A stretch of 64,000 nt of DNA from Epichloe hybrida (lineage: Eukaryota; Ascomycota; Sordariomycetes; Hypocreales; Clavicipitaceae): assembly GCA_019022495.1 (NCBI GenBank), contig JAFEKR010000002.1, forward strand, positions 930,001 to 994,000, given 5' to 3'. A program made the position numbers and the translations under genes. Each line of letters opens with the position of its first letter. Positions within the stretch are counted from its first letter, which is position 1. Positions 24,055 to 35,514 of this stretch are shown one piece after another. Below the pieces are notes generated by a model. That model was not told the origin of the DNA. It saw nothing but the letters and a program-made list of their open reading frames with translations, and made no database searches.

Positions 24055-25019
24055 TCAATCCACCATTCGGAACCTATCGTACGCCTCGTGGCCAATAGCT
24101 TTGTTCATGACCGACGCAGGATCGATCTTGGCCTTCTTCTTCTTCTTCGCCTCTGGCTGGTCGACAGCAACTGCGTCGGCGTCATCATCATCATTAGCGC
24201 TGCAGCTCTCCTCTTCTTCGGCCTCAAACGTCCCCCCTTCCAGGAATACCTTCAACATCCTCTGCGAATACCCGCTTACGAGTGACGTTCCCTCATCTGT
24301 GGTCGTCACTGGCTTCGCGCCCGTCGAGCTCCCTCTCGACCCACCAGCCAGGTTCCAGAACACCAGCCCGGGCATATCGTACCCCTTGGCCTGGTACCGC
24401 GCTGAAATCCTCTCGTACGAGGATAGGTTCCAGCAGTGATGTGCCTCTCCACTACATCTAGGCGCCGGCGAAGAGCAGACATGTCCTTGCGATACTCTTC
24501 GCGAGCGTGTCGAAGATAGACGTCCCGGTCTGCGTTGCGGTTCTGTTGGCTAGTGAATGCTTCTCGAGGATACATGACATCGGCAAGAGAACTGGTAACA
24601 AAGTTGTGTTTGTCGTGGGAAATGGCATGCGAAGGGGCCCATTTCCCGCAGAGCGACGCCGCTTTTCGGATTTTTTGAGTCAGAGCTTCGTATTGCCGTC
24701 ACGTCTGCCTGCAACTGTTCCGCAAATAACCTGCCAACGGTAAGGTGTAATGCTCGATAAATTGTCCTGGTGTTAAAGGCTTCAACAGCAGCTTGGTGGC
24801 GGATGTCTCTCTCATTCGGTTCTGCTCCTCCTTGGCCATTTTCTTGGTGTTACCAAATGGATTAGGGGGCTAAGAAGCTTTGTCATCGCTTTCTTCTGTC
24901 TTGGACTTCGAATTTCGTTTCGTTTCGCTGCCGCGGGGCTTTTACTGCTTTTCCTGGGCGCCCTCGCTTCGTCTTTCACGTCGATGCATGATGCATTTGC
25001 GTACAGCTTTGTCATCAAC
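24055..25019 (-). pseudogene. C-terminal part of a broken DUF2828 gene
   Basis: Continues the DUF2828 fragment at 31973-32786 after about 7 kb of transposon DNA. Reading leftward in shifting frames: a basic linker (DVKDEARAPRK), IYRALHLTVGRLFAEQLQ, SLCGKWAPSHAISHDKHNF, REEYRKDMSALRRRLDVVER, then SYERISARYQAKGYDMPGLV, FWNLAGG and the end ALVSGYSQRMLKVFLEGG-like block with an acidic, Lys-rich tail. At least three frameshifts separate these blocks (about 24840, 24650 and 24430). The long central part expected between the ALRRRLDVVER block and the YERISARY block, which in this family carries a VWA-like fold, is missing, so there is also an internal deletion. The role of DUF2828 proteins is not established. 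This copy cannot be functional. Confidence 0.75.
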
Positions 25020-26092
25020 GTTTAAGACTTACTTGATGGGAGTCAGAATAATATAAGATACGCTAATTCCTTAAGGTGTAAAAGCATTTAGCAAGAGCTT
25101 TGCGATATGCAAGATCTTATTAATAGTTAACTTATTATCTAGATATAATTAGGTAGTATTAGCAAAGAAAAGTAAGGATATAATAATGATTTTTACTATA
25201 ATTAGACTTTTATAGCTTTATTGCTTACTATAAGGAGCTACTAACTTAGTAGCTTAGTTTATTAGGATTATTAGATGAATCCTATTTAATTTAATCCCTT
25301 ATATCTAGAGCTTTGCATGTAGTGTAGTAAATGTAGTATTTTGGCTTTCGTTGTAGTATGTAGTGTAATAGATTTTAGTGTAGTGTAGTATTAGTAGAAA
25401 AAAAAGTGGGGTATTATATAGTTTTATAATATTCCTTAGATTTTTCTTAATTAAGTTAATATTAGCTGTTTTTTTATTATAATTTAGTTATTTAGTTATA
25501 AATTCTTAAAGTTTAAGATTATTTAGATTATTAAGCTAATTATAGGTATATAGAAGCTAAATAAGGTATATTTTAGTTTATAATTATAACCTATTTTTTT
25601 CCCTTAATTATAGAGGTTACTTTATCTTAAGATCTTTTTCTTTAGATTTACTATTTATTTTAGTATGCTTTTTTTGCTTAAAATATAGGAATTACCCTAA
25701 AGAAATTATTTTTTATTATATATAAATAAGACTAAAACTCTAATAATATTATATATATATATAACTATCTTATTAATAAGAGAATAATAAAATTTAACTA
25801 ATAAAGAAGTTCCTAGTAATATAGCTATTTTATTAGAGTTATAAATAATTATATTAACTTTAAGGGTTTTTTTAGTAAAAGGAATAGTAAAAGTACTAAG
25901 TAAAGTTACTCAAAAAGAACCTAAATATTTAATTATAGATTTAATAAATATATATAATGAATTTTCCTTAATATTAAAGTTATTTAAAAATAAGCTTTAA
26001 AAGTAAGTTAAATAATATAGATTATCTTTAGTTTTCTTACTTAGTAATATAGCTTTTTCTAAAAATAGGTCTAAAAGTAAGTCTAAAAGTAG

Positions 26093-26307
26093 GTCCTTAT
26101 AACTTTTAGTAACTTCTTTATAGCTTTCTTACTTAAATATATAATTTTTACTTTAAAAGAGAAATTTATTTAAAAGTGGGTCTAAAAGTAAGTCCTTATA
26201 ACTATAGGTAACTTCTTTATAGCTTTCTTGCTTAAATACATGATTTTTACTTAAAAAGAGAAATTTATTTAGAAGTGAGTCTAAAAGTGAGTCCTTATAC
26301 CTATAGG
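26093..26307. repeat. 99-bp tandem repeat (2.2 copies)
   Basis: Units start at 26093, 26192 and (partial) 26291, each with gtccttata at the same place and the same 99-bp period. Copies differ mainly by C/T and A/G changes. The partial third copy stops at the left end of the hAT-like element. Confidence 0.85.
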
Positions 26308-27968
26308 CAGAGTATTGCACTAAAACGTGTAGTGTAGTGTAGTATTTATAGTGTAGTGTAGTAACTACACTATAAACTACACTACACTACAAACTACACT
26401 AACTATAAGGAAAAAAAAACTACACTATATTAACTATAAAAAAAAAAATATAATATATTACACTACAAATTTTTTTTCCTAAACTACACTAACTATAAAC
26501 ACTACAAATGTAGTATTAGACTTTTTATTAGTTATTAGTATTTATAAGGTTAAAAGAAAGCTAGTTATATAAAAGCTTTTATTATTACCTATTTTATTAA
26601 ATTAGTTATAGAATTTATAATATTATATTATTTTTATAATTTTATTATAACTAAGTAAGGTTATATATAATATTATACTTTTTTTATAATACTATTTAAC
26701 TTAATACTTTATTTCCCTAATATAACTTAAAGAAAAACCTTCTTATTATATTATTTACTATTTCTATAAATTATTTTATATTTCTATAAATTATTATTAT
26801 TACTTATTTTCAAAAAACTATAAAAAGAACTACTAGTAAACTTAATATAAATAGCTTATTATATCTTATTATGGCTTATAATAGCTTATAATACTAATAT
26901 TACTAATATTACTAGTATTACTAAGATTACTAAGATTACTTATAATATTATTAGTGTTAAAGTTTAATAAAAATAAATAATAAATAAATAAATAACTTAA
27001 ATATAAATACTAGTAATTATAAGTAAATTACTATAGTAAAAGCTATAGTTTTTAATAACTTAGTATTTTAAGGTTTTTAAAAATATTAATATTATAAAAA
27101 TGTTTTCTCTTTTATGTTTTTAAACTTATTTTTTATAGCTTATTTAAGCTATATAGGGTAATTAAAATAATACTATTAGTTATCTATTAATAAATTATAA
27201 ATATTAGTCTATTATATTCTTTCTTTATATATTATTATAATAAGATATATAAAGTTACTATATATAACTTCTTAAAGCTTTAGAATTATAAAGCTTAAAG
27301 TAATATTTAATTAGTTTAAGCTTTTTTTAAGTTCTTATTATATTAATAATAATATTAAAGTACTAAGTATATATTCTATTAACTTTTATATATTTATTTA
27401 GATTTCTAATTTAATTTAATTATATTAGTTTAGGGTATTTTTTAATTAAATTAATAATAAAAATATAAAATAATTAATAATAATAGTAAATAAAATAATT
27501 AGAAGGTTTTTCTTAAAGTTATATTAGTAAAATAAAGTAATAAGTATAATAGTATTATTAAAAAGGTATAATATTATAAATAACCCTAGTTATAGTAAAA
27601 TTCTTAAAAAAAGGTAAATATTATAAATTCTATAACTAATTAAGGAAAATAGGTAATAATAAAAGCTTCTATATAACTAGCTTTCTTTTAATCCTTATAA
27701 TAACATTATATAATAAAAAGGCTTACTTTTTTTTACTAACACTACATTGTAGATTTTGTAGTTAGTGTAGTTAGTAACTACACTAACTACACTACAATAT
27801 AAGCAAAAAAAAACTACATTACACTACACTATAAGAAAAGAAAAACTACACTACACTAACTACAAAAAAAAAAAACTATAATACATTAACTATAAGAAAA
27901 AAAAAACTACACTATAAATACAAATTTTTCCTAAAAACTACACTAACTACACTACAAACAATACTCTG
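26308..27968. mobile_element. hAT-like element with TAGTGTAGT-rich ends, RIP-degraded
   Basis: The ends are an exact 10-bp inverted pair, CAGAGTATTG at 26308 and CAATACTCTG ending at 27968. Each is followed inward by many copies of TAGTGTAGT or its complement ACTACACTA (about 26320-26520 and 27740-27960). CAG...CTG ends with subterminal repeats fit hAT transposons. An 8-bp target duplication is not visible and no transposase can be read in the 1.66-kb interior. A similar TAGTGTAG patch at 25315-25410 may be a second copy or fragment. Confidence 0.4.
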
Positions 27969-28019
27969 GTAAGGATTATATATTAAGGTTATTATATTAA
28001 GATTATCCCTATAGTAACG

Positions 28020-31000
28020 AAAATATATTGCCCACTAGTGAGTTCTAGCCTCTACGATCCTATAGAGAGGCTTAATTACCTTTATTATTATACCTTTTAA
28101 AAAGAGATATGTAATTTACTTTAGTAACTTTATGATAATTAGCCTGTTTAGGGTTATTTAGGATTAAACATAAGCTTATATAATATCTTATAGCTAAAGG
28201 TAAATTCCCTTCCGCTTTAATAACAGAGTAAGGGCTATAATAATCCATTAGCTTAATCACTATATTATTAGTAATTAGGTTAAGATAGCCTCTTTTCCTC
28301 TATTATTATGCCCTTATATAATAAGGCGTGATTTCTTATATAGTGTTTTAGTGCCTTTACCTTTAATCTCTTAGACTATATAAGAATTAAAGATCTAGTA
28401 GCCTCTATGCTTTACTAGATTAAATATTATAAATCTAAATACATTATAAGCTTATAATATATTAATCTTAGCTTAATTATATTATTTAAAGGGGCTCCCT
28501 AGGGTTATAATCTTTCTCTCTTAGTAAAGTTAAAGGGTAAGGTTTTAGTTAGCCTTTTCTTTTACTATAAGGAATACTATATTTAGTACTTCTCTAGCTA
28601 TAATCTCCTTAATTAATACTTTCTCTTAGTCTTTATTAATAAATATAAGGGGCTTTATAAGTTTAATAAGCTCCTTAGGATTATAAACCTAGGCCTTAAT
28701 TACCTTTACTTTTACTTCCTTAGGGCCACTAGCTTTATAGCTTCCTATAGGGGTAACTTTAGCTACCTTAAGGCTTACTATAAGTTCTTTAACTCTATAG
28801 CTTCCTATAGGATTACCTTTAGCCTTAATAGCCTTTATAGGCTTCTTTATACTCTTATTAATAAAGAATTAAACTATAAGGTTTTTCCTTAGCTTCCTTT
28901 ACTTTCTTTTTACTAGTATCTCTTTCTTTTCTTCCCTTACTTTACTACCCTTTATAAGTAACTTATTTCTCCTAGCCCCCTTAGCTCTTTCTTATAATAA
29001 GACTATAGTATTAGAGAGGGCTATAGTATAGGAAAGGGCTATATTATAGGCAAGAACCTCTAGGCCTAGGTTATATTCCTTAATATCCTAAAGGCTTTAC
29101 TTATTAGCCCTTATATACTATAAGTCCTTATAGTATAGCTTTACTACTATAAAGCAAAACTTAGCTAAGCTATAGGGTATCTTAACTATATAGGTCTCCC
29201 TATTAGTAGCTAATAGCTTATAAGGGCTATGCTATTTACCTTTTTCTCTTTATATATATATATTAGTTTATAATAGTAGCTAATATATTAGTAATATATT
29301 AGGGCTATTCTAGGCACTAAGGGCCTTATAAACCTACCTCTTAGCTAGGTAATAGTAAACTTTATTAGTTACCTTCTAAATTACTTTAGCTTATTAAATA
29401 ATAGAGACACTTAGTAATAACTTATCTATTATCTATAAGTAAGCTCTAAAGACTAGTAAGGTTAGCATAAGGCTATTAAGGCTTACTAAGTTATTAATAG
29501 CTTTAATAGCTATCTAGAGTTACTGCTTAGAAGTGATTTCTTTGCTAATTAAATCCATAATAATATTATAAGCCTAGCAAAGAGGTCTATAATATCTTTT
29601 AACCTTTTTAATGCTATTATAAGCTTTAATAGGTATCTCTTTAATATTAATTAATATTAAGCAAGTATAATGCCTAAATTTAGCTAAAGTAAAGTTATTA
29701 CTAGTATTATAAATAATCTAGTCTAGAGGGCCTAGATATATATTAATCTAGCACTCTTTAATTATATCCTAGATATTATAAGCTTTTTACTTCTTAGAGT
29801 TAAGGAATTAGGCTGCTTAAAATAAGGTTACTAAATTAATAATATAAAAGACTAGCTAGCTATTAATTTATATAATATTAATAATAATCTTATAGTTATA
29901 GTTATCTTTAAGCGAGAATTTAAACTAGCTAGGGGCTTTTCTATTTATCTAATAATAGTGACAGACTTTAGTTAGCTTCTTAATTATATAATGTTTAATA
30001 TTATAACTAGCTTATTAAAGAATCTTTATAAGCTATTAAATTAAGGGATAACTAAACCTTTAGTAAAGTTAATAAATCTCTCTTTTTAATAGGTAAAAAG
30101 CAGTAGTTTCTCTTACCTCTAGAAGCTACTAAGGGTAGCCTTATTTATGTATAATAAGTATAGTCTTATTATTTTAAATTAATATATTAGTAAGGTTATT
30201 AATCTTAACCTTTATTTTATTTATATTAGTAAGGGAAAAGAGAAAGGGTGTAGTAGTGTTAAGGATATAAAAGTTAATTTAGCTAAGCTTTATAAGCATA
30301 TAGATAATACTATGTATTATTACTAATCTAGCACTAAAGCAAATAACTTCTAGGTTATAGGGTTTAATTATTAATAATAGTATTAATCTTAGTAAGGCTT
30401 TAGCTTATACTAGACTAGTAGTTAATTAGCCTAAGGCTTCTATATCTAGTATAATTCCTCTAAAGATCTCTTTAGAATAGTGTCCTTTAGAGGTATAATA
30501 GATTAAATTATCTTTATTAGAAGCCTCTTTAAGGTATAGCTCTTACTTAAGTAAGGCGTGTTAAAAAGCTTAATTCTTAAGCGTTATAAGGATATTAACA
30601 TTATCTATTATTTATAATCCTATATAGAAGAATTATATAATGCTAAGTTATGCCTTTAATAATAGCTTTTTCTTAACATTATTATTAGTATTATCTTAGT
30701 CCTAAGTAAAGGCCTTAAGCTATATTTCCTAGTCTTCTATTTTCTCTTCCTTATTACTATTATTTCCTTTAAATAAAGCAAGAAATACCTAAAACTTCTT
30801 CTCTATAGGAGGTAAATAATAGTTCTTACTAGCTTATTACCTCTCTTTCTCTTTCTAATATTTAGTATTAGTATAGTTTAATAACTAGTAGCTACTCTTA
30901 CTATAGATAGAGTATTACTTAGATTATCTAGAGTTACTATAATAACCTTCTCTTCCTTAGTCTCTTTAATTCTATTAGCTATATTAGTAGTCTATAAACA

Positions 31001-31971
31001 TTACCTCTAACAGGTCTTTATTTTAATACTAGTAGTATTAGTTACTTCTTATATTACTCTTTATAATTATAATTAATTTATAGAGGTTACTAGTAAGGTT
31101 TTTAAAGCCTAGCATATATATATACTCTACTACCTAATATTTAGGGATACTAGAGACTACGTTTAAAGTTTACTTATAGAGCTCTACATTTACTATATTA
31201 GAGAGGTATAGCTCTTTATAAACTCTCTTTAAGGTAGTTAATAAAATCTTAAGGCACTTAAGCTTACTCTTATTAGGGTTTTATATAATAATATTTTTAA
31301 GGGTTATATTGCTTTACTTATAGTAATAGAACTATTAATTACTTTCTATTCTATATTATTAATAAATATTTATAATTATCTCTTTATAAGAGAGGTTCTT
31401 ACTAGTAAGGTAATTAAGAAAGTGCTATTTAGTATCTCCTATTAATATAATAGGGAATATGTTAGTTCCACCAAGGAACGTTGCACTAGTGCGAAGAGGT
31501 TAAATTCAATGAAGTTAATAATAATAGCTAATAACTAAGTGGGAAAAGAAGAGGGAGAAGGAGAGGAATCTAGCTAGAAGAGAAAGTAAGCAAAAGGGGG
31601 GGGAAAAGTAAGGCTATAGTGCGGTGCCATTGCTAATAAAGCAAGGTAGCTTATGATGCATCTAATTACATCGCGTGTATCCCTTTAGTAGCTTCACTCT
31701 TTAGCTATGGCTAGAATAACTATTATCTAGAGAAAGTAATACTAGTAGTCTCTCTTTTCTTTATGGCTAAAGGAGCCTAAAAACGCAATAAAAATCGGAT
31801 TAAAGGAAAGTGTATATAAGTAAATCCCTTAATAGGAATCCATGGCTCTTATTAGCTATTGTGGCTTCGGTTATTCTAATTAACCTAGTCGCTTTAATCT
31901 AGTCTAGTTAATCCTCCCTTCTGCCTAACCTTATAAGTTAAATCTAACCTCATAGGTTCAATTAATCTGCA
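28020..31971 (-). mobile_element. Ty1/copia-type LTR retrotransposon relic
   Basis: On the minus strand, with many RIP stops, three landmarks are readable in the copia order. A protease-like GIILDIEALG (about 30430-30465), where an active aspartic protease would have DTGA, is followed by a zinc-finger/pre-integrase stretch near 30.0 kb (KLTKVCHYY). The integrase core (about 29.35-29.9 kb) includes YLGPLD, NFTLAKFRHYT, the IPIKAYNSIKKVKRYYRPL line and LLVFGAYL. A gag region would lie at 30.6-31.4 kb. The reverse transcriptase expected after the integrase is not found before the block changes near 28.0 kb, so the element is truncated. The LTR candidate at 31459-31971 would be its 5' LTR. No intact frame remains. 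Confidence 0.6.
31459..31971 (-). repeat. Candidate 5' LTR of the copia-type relic
   Basis: About 513 bp with TG...CA ends on either strand (minus strand TGCAGATTAA...GGAACTAACA). It sits between gag-side coding remains and the DUF2828 fragment and contains a TATATA-type box near 31812. It is less damaged by RIP than the interior. A partner LTR at the far end was not found, so this is a candidate only. Confidence 0.4.
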
Positions 31972-31972
31972 G

Positions 31973-32786
31973 GTTTAAAGGGGCTTAAAAAAAGCGCGTC
32001 AAGCTTGTTGTTCGCCGATAGGGCAAGAAGATTGAGCAGATCCTTCCAGTAACCATGTGACACTCCGTACTTGACATCAAACTCCGTGCGCTCATCTACA
32101 TCCCTTTCTGCCTCGACCATCACCAAGTCCTCATCACCATGATTCTGATGAACTCTCTCTTCGATGACTGGCCGACTCAGCCAATGCAAGTTGGCAATTA
32201 ACGTGAGAGGATGGTTCTGTGCAAGCCAGCCAGCAGCTCTGTAAAAGGTTGAACGAGACGCCTTCCCCAGGTGAATGGACCGTGAGTTGAGGATGATTTT
32301 GAGGGTTTTGGGGGGACCAAATCTTCCAAGCTGCCTTCAGGCCATCCCGAGCACTTGGTCCAGAGATGGTGTCTTCCAGGTCATAGAACAGATCGACAAG
32401 TGGGCTTCTGGTGACTCGGTATGTCACATCCATGTTCTCTGTAAGCATCTTGTCTTCCAAATTGGGAACGGCGGCCTCTTGAGGGGCATCGTCTGCAATC
32501 CCACCCGACTCGATGTGGCCGTTGCTCCAACCTGCCAACACTTGGCGAGCTGACCAAGGTGAACGAGTCCGACTCGGATGCCTCACTTGTCAGGCATAGT
32601 GACTTCGGGCGTCGTAGCCTCCGCAACGACGACCGGATTCTCATGACGAAGAGATGACTCTTCCACCAAGAACGCATCGTATTCAGCGCGAGACTTGGTC
32701 AAAGCATCGTGATGGGGAATGTCGACTGGATACGATGTGCGAAGATACCATTGCTGCTGCTGCTCACCGCTCCTCGCCATTTTCAC
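31973..32786 (-). pseudogene. N-terminal part of the broken DUF2828 gene
   Basis: Starts with ATG at 32786 (MKMARSGEQQQQWYLRTSYP), like the N-termini of this family. It continues in other frames with RSPLVDLFYDLEDTISGP and DGLKAAWKIWSP, a block with LKIILNSRSIHLGKASRSTF, then NHPLTLIANLHWLSRPVIEE and GVSHGYWKDLLNLLALSANN. It ends at the transposon edge after DALFLSPFKPAD. Frameshifts lie near 32585 and in a C-run at about 32309-32314. These are successive conserved DUF2828 blocks, and the rest of the family sequence is found at 24055-25019 on the same strand, so one gene has been split by the 7-kb insertion. Confidence 0.78.
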
Positions 32787-33130
32787 ATCATGATCGGTTG
32801 GCCAGGGCCCAACATCGTGTCTACCAATCGGCGAGCCAGCAGCAGCCGCCCTAGATCAAGAGGAGAGCGGTAACGATGACTCAGTCTCCAAGGCTAGACA
32901 CTGTTGTGGCTGATGTTGGGTCAATCAATGTTTGGCTCAGGGAGCCCGCAAATCTAAACAAGTCCGCGACGATGACCAGAAATCGCCCTGTTTTTATTGA
33001 GCCGGCAGTCGATTACAATGAAAGCATGATGAGCAGACGAAATGGTCAAGAAAGCAAGCGAGAATAAGTTCCTTGCAGATGCACACACCAACGCCGTTTT
33101 TTTTGCAATCAGGAATTTCATCGGCGCGTT
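32787..33130. other. Intergenic region (344 bp)
   Basis: Contains the former promoter of the DUF2828 gene and the 3' UTR of the HPP gene. No gene seen. Confidence 0.5.
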
Positions 33131-34246
33131 TTACAGCCGATGGCTCATCGTCTCGAGAAGCTGTTCCTCTTCTTGCGTGAGAAACATGTGGTGCGGAACA
33201 ACGACCTCTCCCCTCCTGATAACAATCTCCCCCAGATGCCCCAGATGCTGGTGCGTCCTTGTGAAATTTAATTGGCTCGCCCTGGCTTCATCCTTGTCGG
33301 TCTCCCGGAACTGGTCCTCATCACCCCGTTGCGTAGATTGACTTGTCGCACCCGCATCAGGCTCCGGGCTTCCCACGCCTTTCTCTTCATCCAAGGCCTT
33401 CTTTTTGAGCTCATCGGATTTTTTTTCCCTCTCCTCAGCACATGTCGTCTGTTGCTTCTTAGATCTTGAGGCGTCCACCAGTACATGGGAAATCTCCGTT
33501 CAATGTTGTTGATCAACAACGCCGCGCCTAGCATCAGCGCACATCCCAGCAGCATGACCGGGAAAAGAAACCATCCCATCTTGACCAATGTGGCATCGAC
33601 CACGGCTAGGAGTGCTGTCGCGCCAGCAGGTGGATGGACCGTCTTGGTCAAGGCCATGAGGGCCGTCGCCGATGCGCACGCGAGCGCGCCGCCATACCAT
33701 TGAATGTCTTCGAACCGATGGCTCAGCTGGAAAAGCTTGGCCACTGAAACTCCGATGAACGTGGAGATGATTTGGCCAAAGACGGCATTTCGGGGCTGTG
33801 CGAGTGGTGCTTCAATAGAGTGGAACTCCAAAACTGCCGCCGCGCCCTGTCACAGCTTTTGTCAGTGCTCCCCTCCCCCTTTTCATATCTCATGGCGCGA
33901 TACTACAGCGATGGGAGAAATCCCCGTCTCAAGCCGACAGGGCGGCAGAGCTGTTGTGTGATCAGGGGATCGCCAAACTTACAAAACTGCCAACAATCAT
34001 GGGGGCTCCGTGAGACTGGAAAGAGGGGACATGCTTGGATACGCCCTCGATGAGAAGAATAGCGACAAACACCCCAATGAATGTCCAGAAGATGTGCATC
34101 AAGTTGCCTGTCACCTGGGGCTTCGTCTCACGATGACCAAGGAATCTCGCCACCGGGTAAGGCAAGTGCTTCCATGGCGGCGGCGGCACGAACGGGTTGA
34201 GGTAGCGGTCGATGTCGAAGTTCCATTTTCTATGAGGAAAATTCAT
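33131..34246 (-). CDS. HPP-family integral membrane protein, with a frame problem near the C-terminus
   Basis: HPP proteins have four to five membrane helices. In bacteria and plants they are linked with nitrite/anion transport, but the fungal role is unknown. Exon 1 is 34246-33983 (start MNFPHRKWNFDIDRYLNPF), followed by a 136-nt intron (33982-33847) and an exon from 33846. Helices are visible at LMHIFWTFIGVFVAILLIEG, APMIVGSFGAAAVL, the AVFGQIISTFIGV stretch, WYGGALACASATALMAL and WFLFPVMLLGCALMLGAALL. The family name motif lies in TKTVHPPAGATALLAVVD. After FPMYWWTPQDLR the frame must move to reach the conserved tail EIVIRRGEVVVPHHMFL ending ETMSHRL at 33131. Either a base was lost in an 8-T run (33419-33426) or a short 47-nt intron with a weak GTGCTG donor is removed here. 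Both fit. Confidence 0.82.
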
Positions 34247-35514
34247 GGCCAAGTATCGGCCGGCCGAAGGGACAGACAAACGGAGGGGAGGAGTCAGCCG
34301 TCAAGTTGGTCGCGCGCAGGGGTGATTGAGTCGACTTGGACGGCCAAGACGCATGTTTGTAGACGCAAAGTGTTGTCGCTGATGACAAGTCGGGAAGTTC
34401 TCGAGGCCAAGTGCCAAGTGCCAAGTGCCAAGTGCCGAGTGCCGAGTGCCGAGTGCCAAGTGCCAAGTTCCCCCTCGTTGCTGTCTACATAGCTCAGCCT
34501 CGTCCCCGACGACGAGCGGACAAAACGGCGTCTTCCCCGTAACGTGTAACGTGCAACGTGTAACGTCGTCGCGGCAAATACCGATTGAGTAACAAAATCG
34601 CCGAAAGGGGCTTAGCAGCGGGAGAGAAGCACTCCACCGGACCAATTGGATTGAGAACTCGCGGTGGTGGAGCCCCGCGGCGTTGGTTCGGGAATCGGCA
34701 TCTCCGGGGCGATGTGAGATCCACTCACCGCCGTTAATTCTCCGTAGCCAAATGACAGGAAGAGGAAAGTGCGCTAGTTGTCGGCCGACGGCGGCTGCCC
34801 AATCTGGGCTGTCTTTGGCCACGCAGCAAAGGGGATGGATGCATCGTGCATCGTGCATCATGAAGTGGCTGATGAAAGAATACACGATGGGGATATATTG
34901 AAAATGAAGTCAAAGCACTCTCATGGTTCAAGTCGACAGATAGACCGACCTGTGCGCAATGTGTGTTCCACTGTTGGTGTAAGTCATCTCGTGAAGCGCC
35001 ATCTCACAGCTCGACGAAACTCGGCGCACGTTTTGTGACAACACCAGGACGACACCAGCTCAGCACAACTGGCCCATCTTGACTCGAATCAGGTGCTTCA
35101 GTCAGTTCGGGTACTTTGTTCAAACCTCCGATCGGCATTCACCTCCTTCATCAGCTTTGCAGCCTCACCTCGTTGCCTCCAAGTCCAGCCAAGACCAAGT
35201 AGTCCTTCTTCCTCATTCAACTTCCCGCAGTTGAATCTCTCACCTGCACATTTTTACCTCGGATCCCGAAGAAGAAGAAGAAGAGAAACAGGAAGCTCAC
35301 CAAATACAACATTTTTTATTCTTACAACCCAGACGCACCCGAAGTTTGTTGCCAGCACATTTCGCAACCACGCATCACCATTTTGTAACCGCCATGCAAA
35401 GCTGCTCATCGCCTCGGCAAGAAACCGCACCCAAAAGGTAGTCCAAGTCCACCAAGCAAAAGCAAGCGGGATCCTTTCGACAGAGAACTGTCGCAGTCAC
35501 ATTCTGATTCAACC
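34247..35514. other. Divergent intergenic region (about 1.27 kb)
   Basis: Separates the divergent HPP gene and the RRM-like gene, so it holds both promoters. Includes a 7-bp minisatellite (34406-34467) and short aacgtgtaacgt repeats near 34542-34568. Poly-pyrimidine stretches near 35195-35240 suggest the promoter or 5' UTR of the rightward gene. No other gene seen. Confidence 0.6.
34406..34467. repeat. 7-bp minisatellite (gtgccaa / gtgccga)
   Basis: About nine head-to-tail 7-bp units in two variants, the gtgccga copies grouped in the middle. Confidence 0.9.

Larger units (their letters stand above)
25020..31972. mobile_element. Composite AT-rich, RIP-degraded transposon block inserted in the DUF2828 gene
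   Basis: About 6.95 kb of DNA almost lacking CA/TG, with stops in all frames. It begins and ends exactly where the two DUF2828 fragments stop. The hexamer gtttaa occurs at both edges (25020-25025 and 31973-31978), which may be a target duplication or chance. Content: a Ty1/copia-type relic on the minus strand (about 28.0-31.97 kb, annotated separately), a hAT-like element with TAGTGTAG-rich ends (26308-27968), a 99-bp tandem repeat and unassigned AT-rich sequence (25.03-26.09 kb). The block is probably a nest of several insertions. Confidence 0.75.

Noticed and set aside
25020..31972. 99-bp and TAGTGTAG repeats as a CRISPR array
   Set aside because: Units are contiguous without unique spacers, the genome is fungal, and there are no cas genes.
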